A stretch of 32,830 bases of DNA from an uncultured Eubacteriales bacterium (GTDB taxonomy: Bacteria; Bacillota; Clostridia; Christensenellales; CAG-138): NCBI GenBank assembly GCA_900544555.1, contig UQWD01000021.1, positions 1 to 32,830 on the forward strand. The letters are read 5' to 3'. Below, in pieces: positions 23,089-31,985 of the stretch. The notes beneath the pieces are model-generated. The model was not told where the DNA came from. It ran no database searches and saw only the letters and a program-made list of their open reading frames with translations. Every line of letters starts with the position of its first letter. Within the stretch, counting starts at the first letter, position 1. A program made the position numbers and the translations under genes.

Positions 23089-24466
23089 GTCGCTCCCCTC
23101 GCGGGGAGCGTGGATTGAAATATTAAACAATTGTATTTGAACAACACAACTGGTCGCTCCCCTCGCGGGGGGCGTGGATTGAAATTTTTCATGCGGCTTC
23201 CTCCTTTACAAAATTCCGTCGCTCCCCTCGCGGGGAGCGTGGATTGAAATGGGTGCTATTGACTGGATTGTTGACGAGGGGCGCGGTCGCTCCCCTCGCG
23301 GGGGGCGTGGATTGAAATAAATTATCTAGCTCATCGTATATACTTTGCAGCAAGGTCGCTCCCCTCGCGGGGGGCGTGGATTGAAATTGGAGGAAGGTGG
23401 TGAAGAGCCGTGACGGCGAATGGTCGCTCCCCTCGGGGGGCGTGGATTGAAATTTTTCGATCGTTCGGCCCAATACGGTCAACCCCTACGTCGCTCCCCT
23501 CGCGGGGGGCGTGGATTGAAATTTGGATATGAGCGACGCGGAAATTGGCGCATTGCTGAAGTCGCTCCCCTCGCGGGAGTGTGGATTGAAATGCCTATAA
23601 AGCCAGTCCCTCGGCAGGAGGCGTGGGCGGTCGCTCCCCTCGCGGGGAGCGTGGATTGAAATATTATTACTACCTGCTATTATTGACATCATTATGTCGC
23701 TCCCCTCGCGGGGAGCGTGGATTGAAATTCCTTGCCCTAGCCGACTACTTTGACGTTTCGCGTCGCTCCCCTCGCGGGGGGCGTGGATTGAAATCCTTTG
23801 GTAATCATATACACGTTATAGCGTTCAAGCGTCGCTCCCCTCGCGGGGGGCGTGGATTGAAATAAGCACCGCTATTTTTGTCCCCTTTACTGTGCAAGGT
23901 CGCCCCCCTCGCGGGGGGCGTGGATTGAAATGCACCACGGCTTACCGCCTTAGAGGTAATATTGTGTCGCTCCCCTCGCGGGGGGGCGTGGATTGAAATT
24001 TGCCAGATAAATATTGACTGATTGAGGTTTTACCGTCGCTCCCCTCGCGGGGGGCGTGGATTGAAATCTTGTATTCCTCCCTCCAGCCGTCTTTTATGGG
24101 ATAGGGTCGCTCCCCTCGCGGGGGCGTGGATTGAAATATGACACTAACTCTCGCTGGAACCTATGTAAGCAAACGTCGCTCCCCTCGCGGGGAGCGTGGA
24201 TTGAAATGAAACATATCCAACAGCTGATACATATCCTTTTGCGTCGCTCCCTTCGCGGGGAGCGTGGATTGAAATTATGAGATGCAGGCTCTTAACAAGC
24301 GTCTGACCCGTCGCTCCCCTCGCGGGGGGCGTGGATTGAAATTGGTAATTGCATGTCTACCTCCCTTGACCGCCTCGGGTCGCTCCCCTCGCGGGGGGCG
24401 TGGATTGAAACTCCATATACTGTTTGATTTTCGCAAGCGCGGATGTCGCTCCCCTCGCGGGGAGCG
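23089..24466 (+). CRISPR. CRISPR array 2, type I-C-like, 21 repeats and 20 spacers
   Basis: Repeats start at 23089, 23153, 23218, 23286, 23355, 23423, 23490, 23561, 23630, 23696, 23762, 23831, 23899, 23966, 24035, 24106, 24175, 24243, 24310, 24379 and 24445. Most are 33 bp, starting GTCGCTCCCC and ending GTGGATTGAAAT; spacers are 31-38 bp. Repeat 6 lacks two bases, 8 and 16 lack one, 14 has one extra G, 13 and 18 have one substitution in the left part. The last repeat (24445-24466) keeps only its palindromic half and runs into ACACG. Leader and repeat ends show the array reads on the plus strand. No cas genes flank it. Confidence 0.97.
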
Positions 24467-24592
24467 ACACGTATTACTATTATCCGCAGCGTTCGGCCTG
24501 CAATCCGACACGCAGGAATGCCTAATGCGTGGATGAATACCCAATCACTCACATGCTCCGCAGCCCGACGCAAAAGGCGCGGCCTGATGATA

Positions 24593-24616
24593 AAGCCCGC
24601 GGTAATCCGCGGGCTT
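24593..24616. terminator. Perfect 10-bp hairpin after the DUF6320 gene
   Basis: AAGCCCGCGG (24593-24602), loop TAAT, CCGCGGGCTT (24607-24616). On the minus strand it stands 35 bases after the DUF6320 stop and is followed by a short T-stretch (TTTAT), so it probably ends that operon. It may also stop transcription from the CRISPR array on the plus strand (CTTAAAAC). Confidence 0.65.
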
Positions 24617-24650
24617 AAAACCATTATCCATTCCTTTTAAACATCAATTA

Positions 24651-25358
24651 TTAAGTTATATGAAGCCTTCTCGCAACCTCGTCCTTGAGCCTTGAGCGGT
24701 GGGATAAAATGAAGAGGATGATTCCTATCGCCAAGCAGGGGGCCAGCACGAAGTAAGACCATTGAAGCTCTACCGCGCCGTGCATATTTAAATCGAGCAC
24801 CATTTCCACCCCAACGATCCCCGCCCCCACGCTGATCCACGCGCAGCCCCACTGCTCGAGCGCCCGGAACATCCTGTGCTTGAACAATTCCACATTCACG
24901 ATAACGATAAAGCTCAAAAGCAGCGTAAGCGGCAGAGCCAGCTGAGTGTACCATTGAGCGCCGTCGGTAACGAGGCTTACGGCGTAAAGGAACGCCGCGG
25001 CGGCTACCGTATCAAACAGAACGTAAATCTCCGCGGGGAGCCTAATAGCTATGGGGACCACGAACAGCACCCACGCGAGCATCAGCGAGAACATGACGAA
25101 CCATGACCAATCGACAGACGGGCTGTACAGCGCGTCCGCCACAAGGCATACGCCTATTGCCAGCATCATGACCACGCTGATAACAAGCGCGATATACCTG
25201 CGCTCCACGCGCCGCATGATATAGTCCACCCTCGGGGAATACGCGGGCTTTACCCGGGTATTTTCGGGCGACGCGGGATCCATAACCACAGTGCCGCAAA
25301 GCGGGCAGGCCTCGAGGCTTTTATCAAGCTCAACTCCGCAATGTACGCAGTAAGACAA
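24651..25358 (-). CDS. DUF6320 zinc-ribbon membrane protein
   Basis: A 235-residue product. The N terminus is a zinc ribbon with Cys4, Cys7, Cys18 and Cys21 (CVHCG and CPLCG), followed by a linker, then six or seven transmembrane helices from about residue 55 to 225. It fits the DUF6320 family, which in Clostridia is usually next to a condensation-like acyltransferase gene, as here. The start follows that gene's stop by one base. Its role is not established. It is the last gene of a three-gene minus-strand operon. Confidence 0.78.
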   Translation of the reverse strand: MSYCVHCGVELDKSLEACPLCGTVVMDPASPENTRVKPAYSPRVDYIMRRVERRYIALVISVVMMLAIGVCLVADALYSPSVDWSWFVMFSLMLAWVLFVVPIAIRLPAEIYVLFDTVAAAAFLYAVSLVTDGAQWYTQLALPLTLLLSFIVIVNVELFKHRMFRALEQWGCAWISVGAGIVGVEMVLDLNMHGAVELQWSYFVLAPCLAIGIILFILSHRSRLKDEVARRLHIT

Positions 25359-25359
25359 A

Positions 25360-26649
25360 TCAAACCCTCCCTTCGCTTATTTGAGATATACCCTCGTTGC
25401 TCTCAACCAGCACATGCACGCCCTGGCGGATAAGCGAGGTGAAAAACAGCCTTTCAACATGCGGCTCCTCCAGCGCGGAGGTAAAGGTGACGGTCAGCTT
25501 TTTGCCAAGGCTTACCGCCCCTGCCTCAAGCGGGTTATACCGGGCGGTATTGAGCACGAAGCTTATCCGGTCGACATGCGCCTGCATCCGCGGCGGAAGC
25601 TCAACCGCGCCCAGATTGGAAAACGACATGGAGAATATGCGTTCCCCCGTACGGAACCATTCAAGAAATATCACCGGCTTTTTAATAAACAGCGGAACCA
25701 TTCTAAGCGCCATATTTTGCTCTGAACTGACGTTTTTGCTCATACGCGCGTTGAGGTTTTTTTCCGTGAGGCTAAAGCGCAGGCTGTGGTGGATCTGCAT
25801 GAGCGTTTCCTCAAACGTAAAGTCCCCGTAATTCGGATCGATGCCCGGGTTTATATACTGAGAGAAATTGCGAAGCGTCTTTGTAGGGTAATATTTGCGC
25901 AGGTTGACGGGAACGCTGATTTTCACCGGGTACATCGCCCCCCTCGCCTGTGATTTTTGGAGCGTATACAACGCCTGCGCCATCAAAGCCGCAAGATATT
26001 CCGTAATCGTTACGTTCATCGCGCGGGATCTTTCCAACAGCTGATCCACCTGCATCACCCCGGTGGTAATACGCCGCCTCCCCCCGTAAAGGCGCGTGCC
26101 GGCCGGATGATACGCCCTTGGCTCCGTGCGGCTTGGGAGCACCCTCATGCGGCTGAACCGCAAAAAGCTATCCTCCAGCTCCTCCGCATCCGGCTCGGCG
26201 TTTAAATCCAGCACGCCGTGCGTGCACGGCACGTCAATTCCCTTTTGGCGCAGGTATTCCGCCAAAACGCTTTTAAAAAAAGTCATAGCGCCTGAGCCGT
26301 CCGTAATACCGTGGAAAAATTCCATGCTGACGCGCTCCCCATAATACCTAAGCCTGAAAAGCGGACCGCCCGCCTGCATAGGGGCGCACGGATAGCGCAC
26401 ATCCTCCTCAACAGCCACGTTTCTGTTAAGCGCTTCAAAATAGTACCAGAACAGGCCGCGCCGCAGCCGCACAAAGTTGCCCGGGAACCGGAACCGGGCG
26501 TTATTGAGCGCACGCTGAAGCGCTGTCGGGTCCACAGGCTCCTTCATATCCGCCGAATAGCGGAATATAGGCGACCAAAGCTTTGTGCGTATGACCGGGT
26601 ATATTTTCGCGGCGTTGTCCAGCCTGAACCATTCCTGTTTCTTCGCCAT
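25360..26649 (-). CDS. Condensation-like acyltransferase (alcohol acetyltransferase family)
   Basis: A 429-residue cytosolic protein of the BAHD/condensation-domain superfamily. The catalytic H-x-x-x-D-G motif is FFHGITDGSG with His113 and Asp117. Other family landmarks are the N-terminal LWSPIFRYSADM and the C-terminal SFSNLGAVELP (in place of the usual DFGWG). Such enzymes move an acyl group from CoA or a carrier to a hydroxyl or amine. The closest named class is the alcohol acetyltransferase/DUF1298-like group. It is three bases from the upstream hydrolase gene and one from the downstream DUF6320 gene, so the three should act in one pathway, perhaps making and breaking an ester of a lipid or small alcohol. 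Confidence 0.78.
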   Translation of the reverse strand: MAKKQEWFRLDNAAKIYPVIRTKLWSPIFRYSADMKEPVDPTALQRALNNARFRFPGNFVRLRRGLFWYYFEALNRNVAVEEDVRYPCAPMQAGGPLFRLRYYGERVSMEFFHGITDGSGAMTFFKSVLAEYLRQKGIDVPCTHGVLDLNAEPDAEELEDSFLRFSRMRVLPSRTEPRAYHPAGTRLYGGRRRITTGVMQVDQLLERSRAMNVTITEYLAALMAQALYTLQKSQARGAMYPVKISVPVNLRKYYPTKTLRNFSQYINPGIDPNYGDFTFEETLMQIHHSLRFSLTEKNLNARMSKNVSSEQNMALRMVPLFIKKPVIFLEWFRTGERIFSMSFSNLGAVELPPRMQAHVDRISFVLNTARYNPLEAGAVSLGKKLTVTFTSALEEPHVERLFFTSLIRQGVHVLVESNEGISQISEGRV

Positions 26650-26652
26650 CCC

Positions 26653-27558
26653 CTAACGCCTCCCGTTCACGCATATTCCCCTTACAAACGCGCCGATACG
26701 CCCCATAGCCTCTCGGGTTTCCGGTATGTCGAACACATGCCACACATGCCACATGCCTTCCCATTCCTCAAGCGTAACGGAAACGCCGCATGCCCGCATC
26801 GCTTCACAAAGGGCCTGGGATTCGGATAATAACAGCTCATTGGTACCAACGTGGATAAGCGCAGGCGGGAATCCTTTAAAATCGCCGAACACCGGTGAAA
26901 TATAAGGGTTTTTCAAATCTCTGTGCCCGGTATAGTATTCAACAGCCCGTTCAAGTTTGGCCCTCGTAAGCAGCGGATCGATATCCTCATAGAGCGTATG
27001 GCTCTCGCCGGACATGGTCAGATCCACCCAGGGCGAGAGCATGACCATCCCGCCCGGAAGCGCAAGCCCTTTATCCCTTAAAAGCAGCGCCAGCGCGCAA
27101 AGGAGGCCGCCCCCCGCGGAATCTCCCGCGAAAACCATGCCCTCGGGCGGAACGCCCCATTCAACCGCCGCCAAGTAAATTTTATACGCATCCTCCAGGG
27201 CGGCTGGGTACGGATGCTCCGGCGCAAGGCGGTACTCGAAAGATAACGTGTTCAGGCCCGTCGCCTGCGCAAAATCAACCGCCAGCACGCGGCTGCTCAT
27301 CAGCGTGCCCGTCATATACGCGCCCCCGTGAAAATAGATGACCGCCGCGTCGTGCGGGGCGCCTTCCGGCAGGAACCATTCCGCCGGAATATCCTCCACA
27401 TCCAGCCGCATGACGTTCATCCCGGCCGGAAGCCTTCTATTCTCTCCTTTGGCAAGAAAATCGGTCCCGGCGCGCTCCATCTCAAGGCTGAGGTTAACGA
27501 CTATTGGCTTGAGGCTCTTCATGGCCCCCCGGATCAGTTTGGATAAAGTTGTAGGCAT
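26653..27558 (-). CDS. Alpha/beta hydrolase, hormone-sensitive lipase (HSL) family
   Basis: A 301-residue product with AAGGAG before the ATG. The HSL-family oxyanion motif HGGA is at residues 77-80, with YMTG after it. The nucleophile elbow is GDSAGG with Ser147. The His is in WEGMWHVWHVF (His271 most likely). The acid position in the family segment G-x-x-E-L-L-L is Ser-Glu here, so a Glu may replace the usual Asp. The enzyme should cleave short acyl esters in the cytosol. It is the first gene of the operon with the acyltransferase and the DUF6320 protein. Confidence 0.87.
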   Translation of the reverse strand: MPTTLSKLIRGAMKSLKPIVVNLSLEMERAGTDFLAKGENRRLPAGMNVMRLDVEDIPAEWFLPEGAPHDAAVIYFHGGAYMTGTLMSSRVLAVDFAQATGLNTLSFEYRLAPEHPYPAALEDAYKIYLAAVEWGVPPEGMVFAGDSAGGGLLCALALLLRDKGLALPGGMVMLSPWVDLTMSGESHTLYEDIDPLLTRAKLERAVEYYTGHRDLKNPYISPVFGDFKGFPPALIHVGTNELLLSESQALCEAMRACGVSVTLEEWEGMWHVWHVFDIPETREAMGRIGAFVRGICVNGRR

Positions 27559-27710
27559 TCAATCTCCTTATTGTTTTTTAAAGCGTACCGTGCTTGGCTT
27601 TTCATTAGTTTACCATGCGTGTACCGCAACGCCCGGCGTCATTGCGCTTGTTTAAGGCATGCAGCGCCGGGCGTACAATCTTCTTATCACGCGAAGCCCG
27701 GCGGCCGCCT

Positions 27711-28812
27711 TCAGGACTTAGCGAGATACGCGTTGATGAAGGGGGAGAGATCCCCATCCATGACGGCCTGTATATTCCCGTTCTCGGTATTGGTACGGTG
27801 ATCCTTTACCATGGTGTACGGTTGGAACACGTATGAGCGGATTTGGCTGCCCCACTCGATTTTTTTCATCTCACCCTTGATCTTAGCCATCTGCTCCATA
27901 CGCTCCCGCTCCTGCAATTCCAAAAGCTTGCCGCGCAGCATACGCATCGCCATCTCCTTATTTTGCAGCTGGCTCCGCTCATTCTGGCATTGCACGACGA
28001 TGTTGGTCGGCAAATGCGTAATGCGTATGGCGGATGAGGTTTTATTTACGTGCTGGCCGCCTGCCCCGCTTGATCGGTACGTATCCACGCGCAGATCGTC
28101 CGGGCTGATATCGATATCTCCCGCGTCGTCGTCGAATATGGGCGTCACGTCGAGCGACGCGAAGGAGGTATGCCTCCTGCCCGACGAATCAAAGGGTGAT
28201 ATGCGCACCAGCCTGTGCACGCCCTTCTCAGCTTTTAAATATCCATACGCGTATTCGCCCGCGACCTCAAACGTTACGCTCTTTATCCCGGCCTCGTCCC
28301 CGTCAAGCATATCCAATACCCGAACCGTATACCCTTTGCGGTCGCAGTAACGGCTGTACATACGGTAAAGCAGCTGCACCCAATCCTGGGCCTCCGTTCC
28401 GCCCGCGCCCGCGTGCAGCGACAAAATCGCATTATACGCGTCGTGAGGGCCTTTGAGCAGGGTTTCAAGGCGCAGCTCCTCCACCGCTTTTTCCAAACGC
28501 GAATATTCGGCTTGGATTTCCGGAACCAGGCTCTCGTCCTCCGCCTCCTCCGCCATCTCCATGAGAACCTCCAGATCCTCAAGGCTGCCGTGGAGCGCTC
28601 CGTATTTATCCAGCTTTGTGTTCAGGGCCTTTATGCGCTGGTTCACGCGGTTGGCGTTATCCACGTCATCCCAAAACCCGGGTTCCTCCATTTTCCTTTC
28701 CAGCTCCTCTTTTTCCCCCTTCAATTTAGCGAGGTCAAAGAGATTCACCTGCCTCTTTAAGCGTCCGCCATACGGCGGCAAGTAACTGCCTGTACTCATC
28801 CAACTGGATCAC
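27711..28812 (-). CDS. prfB: Peptide chain release factor 2, with programmed +1 frameshift
   Basis: The zero frame starts with GTG at 28812 (another GTG at 28821), downstream of GGAAGG, and ends after 25 codons at TGA (28735-28737) in the string CTTTGAC. A +1 slip at CTT continues in the long frame DLAKLKGEKEEL and so on. The full product is about 365 residues. RF2 hallmarks: SPF anticodon-like motif in RISPFDSSGRR, the GGQ motif in SSGAGGQHVNK, and EPGFWDD near the start. RF2 reads UAA and UGA and releases the peptide; the frameshift senses low RF2. An ATG at 28799 in the long frame is not the start. It lies downstream of secA. Confidence 0.95.
28734..28740 (-). promoter_or_regulatory. Programmed +1 frameshift site of prfB
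   Basis: CTTTGAC on the minus strand (28734-28740), with the in-frame TGA at 28735-28737. The upstream stimulator is usually AGGGGG about three codons before; here only GCAGGTG is present, so the Shine-Dalgarno-like stimulator is weaker than usual. Confidence 0.9.
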
Positions 28813-28880
28813 TGTTGTCACTTCCTTCCATAATTCCTGTCAAAATGTTCTTCGTTATCAATTATTACCGCAAAACGCCT

Positions 28881-31628
28881 CTACGCATCCGCGCCTCCCG
28901 TTTTGCCGCAGCAGTTTTTATACTTTTTGCCGCTGCCGCACGGGCAGGGATCATTGCGGCCAACCTTCTTCCCCGACCGCGCGGGCTGCGCGGGCGCGTC
29001 GCCGGACGTTACTATCGGCTTGGCCAGCTGTATGCGCCTTTGCGGGGCTACGCGAACGCCCATGTGGAAAAGCACGCGCACGGTCGTTTCCCTGATCCCT
29101 TCGACCATGCTGTCAAACATATCGAAGCCCTCAGTCCTGTATTCAATCACCGGATCCTTCTGCCCATAAGCGCGCAGCCCGATCCCCTGTCGGAGCTGAT
29201 CCATCGCGTCGATGTGATCCATCCAGTGCGAATCCACGGTCCTTAAAAGCACGACGCGCTCCATCTCGCGCATATCCACCTTCGCTTCCGTAAGCTCCGC
29301 TTCCTTAGCGCTGTATACGGAGCTCATTTCTCGCCTCAGATCCTCCGTTATGTCCTTAACCTGTGCGTGCGCGCCGATATCCAGCCCATCGACGATATTT
29401 ACGCCGCAAAGTTCCGCTAATGAAACCCCCAGGCTGTCAAGATCCCAGTGTTGGCGAGAACTCTCGCCCAAAAATGTTTGTATGCGCGAGTTGAGCGCCT
29501 CGTTCATCATCTCCTCAATCGAATCGTGGATGTTTTCGCCCATCAGCACCCTGCGGCGCTGGCCGTAGATGATCTCACGCTGCTTATTCATCACATCGTC
29601 ATATTGAAGCACGTTTTTACGCATCTGGAAATGCTGTATTTCCACGCGCTTTTGAGCTGACTCTATCTGTTTGGACAGCATGCGCATATCCAAAGGAATA
29701 TCATCGTCCGGGTTCAGGCTGTTCATCAGCCCTTTGACGCGCTCGGCCCCAAACCGGCGCATTAAATCATCCTCAAGGGAAACGTAAAAGCGCGTAGAAC
29801 CCGGATCCCCCTGCCTGCCCGCGCGGCCGCGCAGCTGGTTGTCTATACGCCGCGATTCGTGGCGCTCCGTGCCAATAATATGAAGCCCGCCGACGGATAC
29901 GACCCTGTCATGCTCCGCGTCGGTAACGGACTTGTGCCGCAAAAACGCGTCCTTATAAGCGCGGCGCGCGGCGAGTATCTCCTCATCCTCAGTATCGGCG
30001 TGGCTGGTCGCCTCCTCAATCAGCGCCTCGTCCATACCGTTTCGCCTCAGCTCCTGGCGCGCGAGAAAATCCGGGTTTCCGCCTAAAAGTATATCCGTAC
30101 CGCGCCCGGCCATATTGGTGGCGATGGTTACGTTGCCGAATTTACCCGCCTGAGCCACGATTTCCGCCTCTTTAGCGTGCAGCTTGGCGTTTAGCACCTC
30201 GTGGCGGACGCCCCGCTTCTTTAACATGGCGCTGAGCATTTCGCTTTTTTCTACGGAAATAGTACCGACCAGCACGGGCTGGCCCGTGGCGTTCACGGCC
30301 GCTATTTCGTCCACGACCGCCCGAAACTTCCCAACCTCGGTATTATAGATAACGTCGTTATAATCATTGCGCATCAGGGGCTTATTCGTGGGGATTTCCA
30401 CAACGTCCAGATCGTATATGCTCTGGAATTCCGTCTCCTCCGTCTTCGCCGTACCGGTCATTCCCGCCAGCTTGCGGTACATCCTAAAGTAGTTCTGGAA
30501 CGTGATGGTAGCGAGCGTTTTGTTCTCACGCTCGACCTTAACGTTTTCCTTGGCCTCGAGCGCCTGGTGCAGCCCGTCTGAATAGCGCCTGCCCACCATG
30601 AGCCTGCCGGTAAACTCGTCTACAATAATAACCTCTCCGTCCTGAACCACGTAATCCCGGTCACGAACGAACAGAGAATGGGCTTTTAGCGCCTGTAAAA
30701 TATGGTGGTTCAGCTCCTGATTTTCGGGTGAACTGACGTCTTCAACGTTAAAATGCGCCTCGGCCTTTCGTATCCCCTGCTGCGTGAGCGCGACGGTTCG
30801 CGCCTTGATATCAACCATGTAATCGCCGCTTTCCGGCTGCTCCTCCTCCATAAGAAGCTCCCTGCGGCTTTTCTTTTCAATGTCCGCTCCCCTTTCAAGG
30901 CGGCTGACAAACCTGTCCGCATGTTTGTACATATCGGTGGATTTCTCCCCGTGGCCGGAGATGATAAGAGGCGTGCGCGCCTCGTCTACCAAAATCGAGT
31001 CCACCTCGTCAACAATAGCGTAGCTGAGCTGGCGCTGAACCATATGCTCCTTATACACAACCATGTTGTCGCGCAGATAATCAAAGCCAAACTCATTATT
31101 CGTGCCGTACGTAATATCGCTTCCATACGCTTTAACGCGCTCGTCGTTGTCCATATCATGCACGATGCAGCCTACGGTCAAGCCTAAAAACCGGAATATC
31201 TTGCCCATCCACTGCGCGTCGCGCCTGGCGAGATAATCGTTAACGGTAACGATGTGTACGCCCTCCCCGCCCAACGCGTTCAGGTATGCGGGGAGCGTAG
31301 CTACAAGGGTCTTGCCCTCGCCCGTCTTCATTTCAGCGATCCTCCCCTGATGGAGGATAATACCGCCTACGAGCTGCACGTCGAAATGCCGCATGCCGAC
31401 GGTGCGCACCGCGGCCTCCCTCACGGCGGCAAAGGCCTCGGGCAGGAGAGAATCCAACTTTTCCCCACCCTCAATGCGCCGGCGGAACTGTTCCGTAAGC
31501 CCCCGCAGCTCTTTATCCGGCAACGCCTGCATGGACGGCTCCAATGCGTTGATTTTCGTAACCAGCGGACGGATCTTCTTTATCTGGCCCTCGCTGGTAG
31601 TGCCGAGCAGCTTATCAATAAATCCCAT
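28881..31628 (-). CDS. secA: Preprotein translocase ATPase SecA
   Basis: The start at 31628 (MGFIDKLLGTTSEGQIK) matches the family; the frame is open further upstream, but that part is not SecA-like and the promoter supports 31628. The product is about 915 residues. Nucleotide-binding folds: Walker A MKTGEGKTLVA (residues about 101-111), the DEAD-like VDEVDSILVDEARTPLI, and AGRGTDILLGGNPDF. The C-terminal zinc motif is CPCGSGKKYKNCC. SecA pushes unfolded preproteins through SecYEG. The ribosome binding site is weak. secA is followed by prfB after about 68 bases and the two likely form one transcript. Confidence 0.97.
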   Translation of the reverse strand: MGFIDKLLGTTSEGQIKKIRPLVTKINALEPSMQALPDKELRGLTEQFRRRIEGGEKLDSLLPEAFAAVREAAVRTVGMRHFDVQLVGGIILHQGRIAEMKTGEGKTLVATLPAYLNALGGEGVHIVTVNDYLARRDAQWMGKIFRFLGLTVGCIVHDMDNDERVKAYGSDITYGTNNEFGFDYLRDNMVVYKEHMVQRQLSYAIVDEVDSILVDEARTPLIISGHGEKSTDMYKHADRFVSRLERGADIEKKSRRELLMEEEQPESGDYMVDIKARTVALTQQGIRKAEAHFNVEDVSSPENQELNHHILQALKAHSLFVRDRDYVVQDGEVIIVDEFTGRLMVGRRYSDGLHQALEAKENVKVERENKTLATITFQNYFRMYRKLAGMTGTAKTEETEFQSIYDLDVVEIPTNKPLMRNDYNDVIYNTEVGKFRAVVDEIAAVNATGQPVLVGTISVEKSEMLSAMLKKRGVRHEVLNAKLHAKEAEIVAQAGKFGNVTIATNMAGRGTDILLGGNPDFLARQELRRNGMDEALIEEATSHADTEDEEILAARRAYKDAFLRHKSVTDAEHDRVVSVGGLHIIGTERHESRRIDNQLRGRAGRQGDPGSTRFYVSLEDDLMRRFGAERVKGLMNSLNPDDDIPLDMRMLSKQIESAQKRVEIQHFQMRKNVLQYDDVMNKQREIIYGQRRRVLMGENIHDSIEEMMNEALNSRIQTFLGESSRQHWDLDSLGVSLAELCGVNIVDGLDIGAHAQVKDITEDLRREMSSVYSAKEAELTEAKVDMREMERVVLLRTVDSHWMDHIDAMDQLRQGIGLRAYGQKDPVIEYRTEGFDMFDSMVEGIRETTVRVLFHMGVRVAPQRRIQLAKPIVTSGDAPAQPARSGKKVGRNDPCPCGSGKKYKNCCGKTGGADA

Positions 31629-31680
31629 ATTACATACCAATGCGTTAAACGCAAGCCTCTCCATGATATTCGTATGTACC

Positions 31681-31709
31681 ATTGTACCACGTAAGGGTAC
31701 TTTTTACAA
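31681..31709 (-). promoter_or_regulatory. Sigma-A promoter of secA
   Basis: On the minus strand TTGTAA (31704-31709) and TACAAT (31681-31686) have a 17-bp spacer. Transcription would start near 31674, giving a leader of about 45 bases before the secA ATG at 31628. Confidence 0.65.
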
Positions 31710-31768
31710 TCTTATGAGACGTGTCGATGTATAGCGTATTGATATAAAGGATAAAATTGGCATTCTTA

Positions 31769-31797
31769 TTGACATATATTACATTAGTTGCTATAAT
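31769..31797 (+). promoter_or_regulatory. Consensus sigma-A promoter of the thioredoxin-like gene
   Basis: TTGACA (31769-31774) and TATAAT (31792-31797) fully match the consensus with a 17-bp spacer. The transcript would begin near 31804, with a leader of about 180 bases that includes TTGTT-GTGG-AACAA and an AAGGAGGG ribosome binding site. Divergent from the secA promoter 60 bp away. Confidence 0.85.
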
Positions 31798-31985
31798 TTT
31801 ATAAACTTGTACTATATCGTATATTACTACATTTTGTCTTGTGACGTAACCGCAGTATGTCACACAGCTAAGAGGTTGAGTGCGATGCGCCCGCCGAAGC
31901 CGTATTATGTCCCAGGGCGCGTATAATAACGCCACGCAATTGTTGTGGAACAATAAAAATACATGACTTCAAGGAGGGAAAACGA

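Noticed and set aside
23189..24640. Open frames within array 2, with repeated motifs such as RSPRGGRGLK or NPRSPRGER
   Set aside because: They are translations of the CRISPR repeats, open because the repeat has no stop in some frames. No ribosome binding site and no protein-like variation.
27711..28799. RF2 starting at the ATG at 28799
   Set aside because: The first residues do not resemble RF2, while the GTG start plus the CTTTGAC frameshift restores the normal N terminus.
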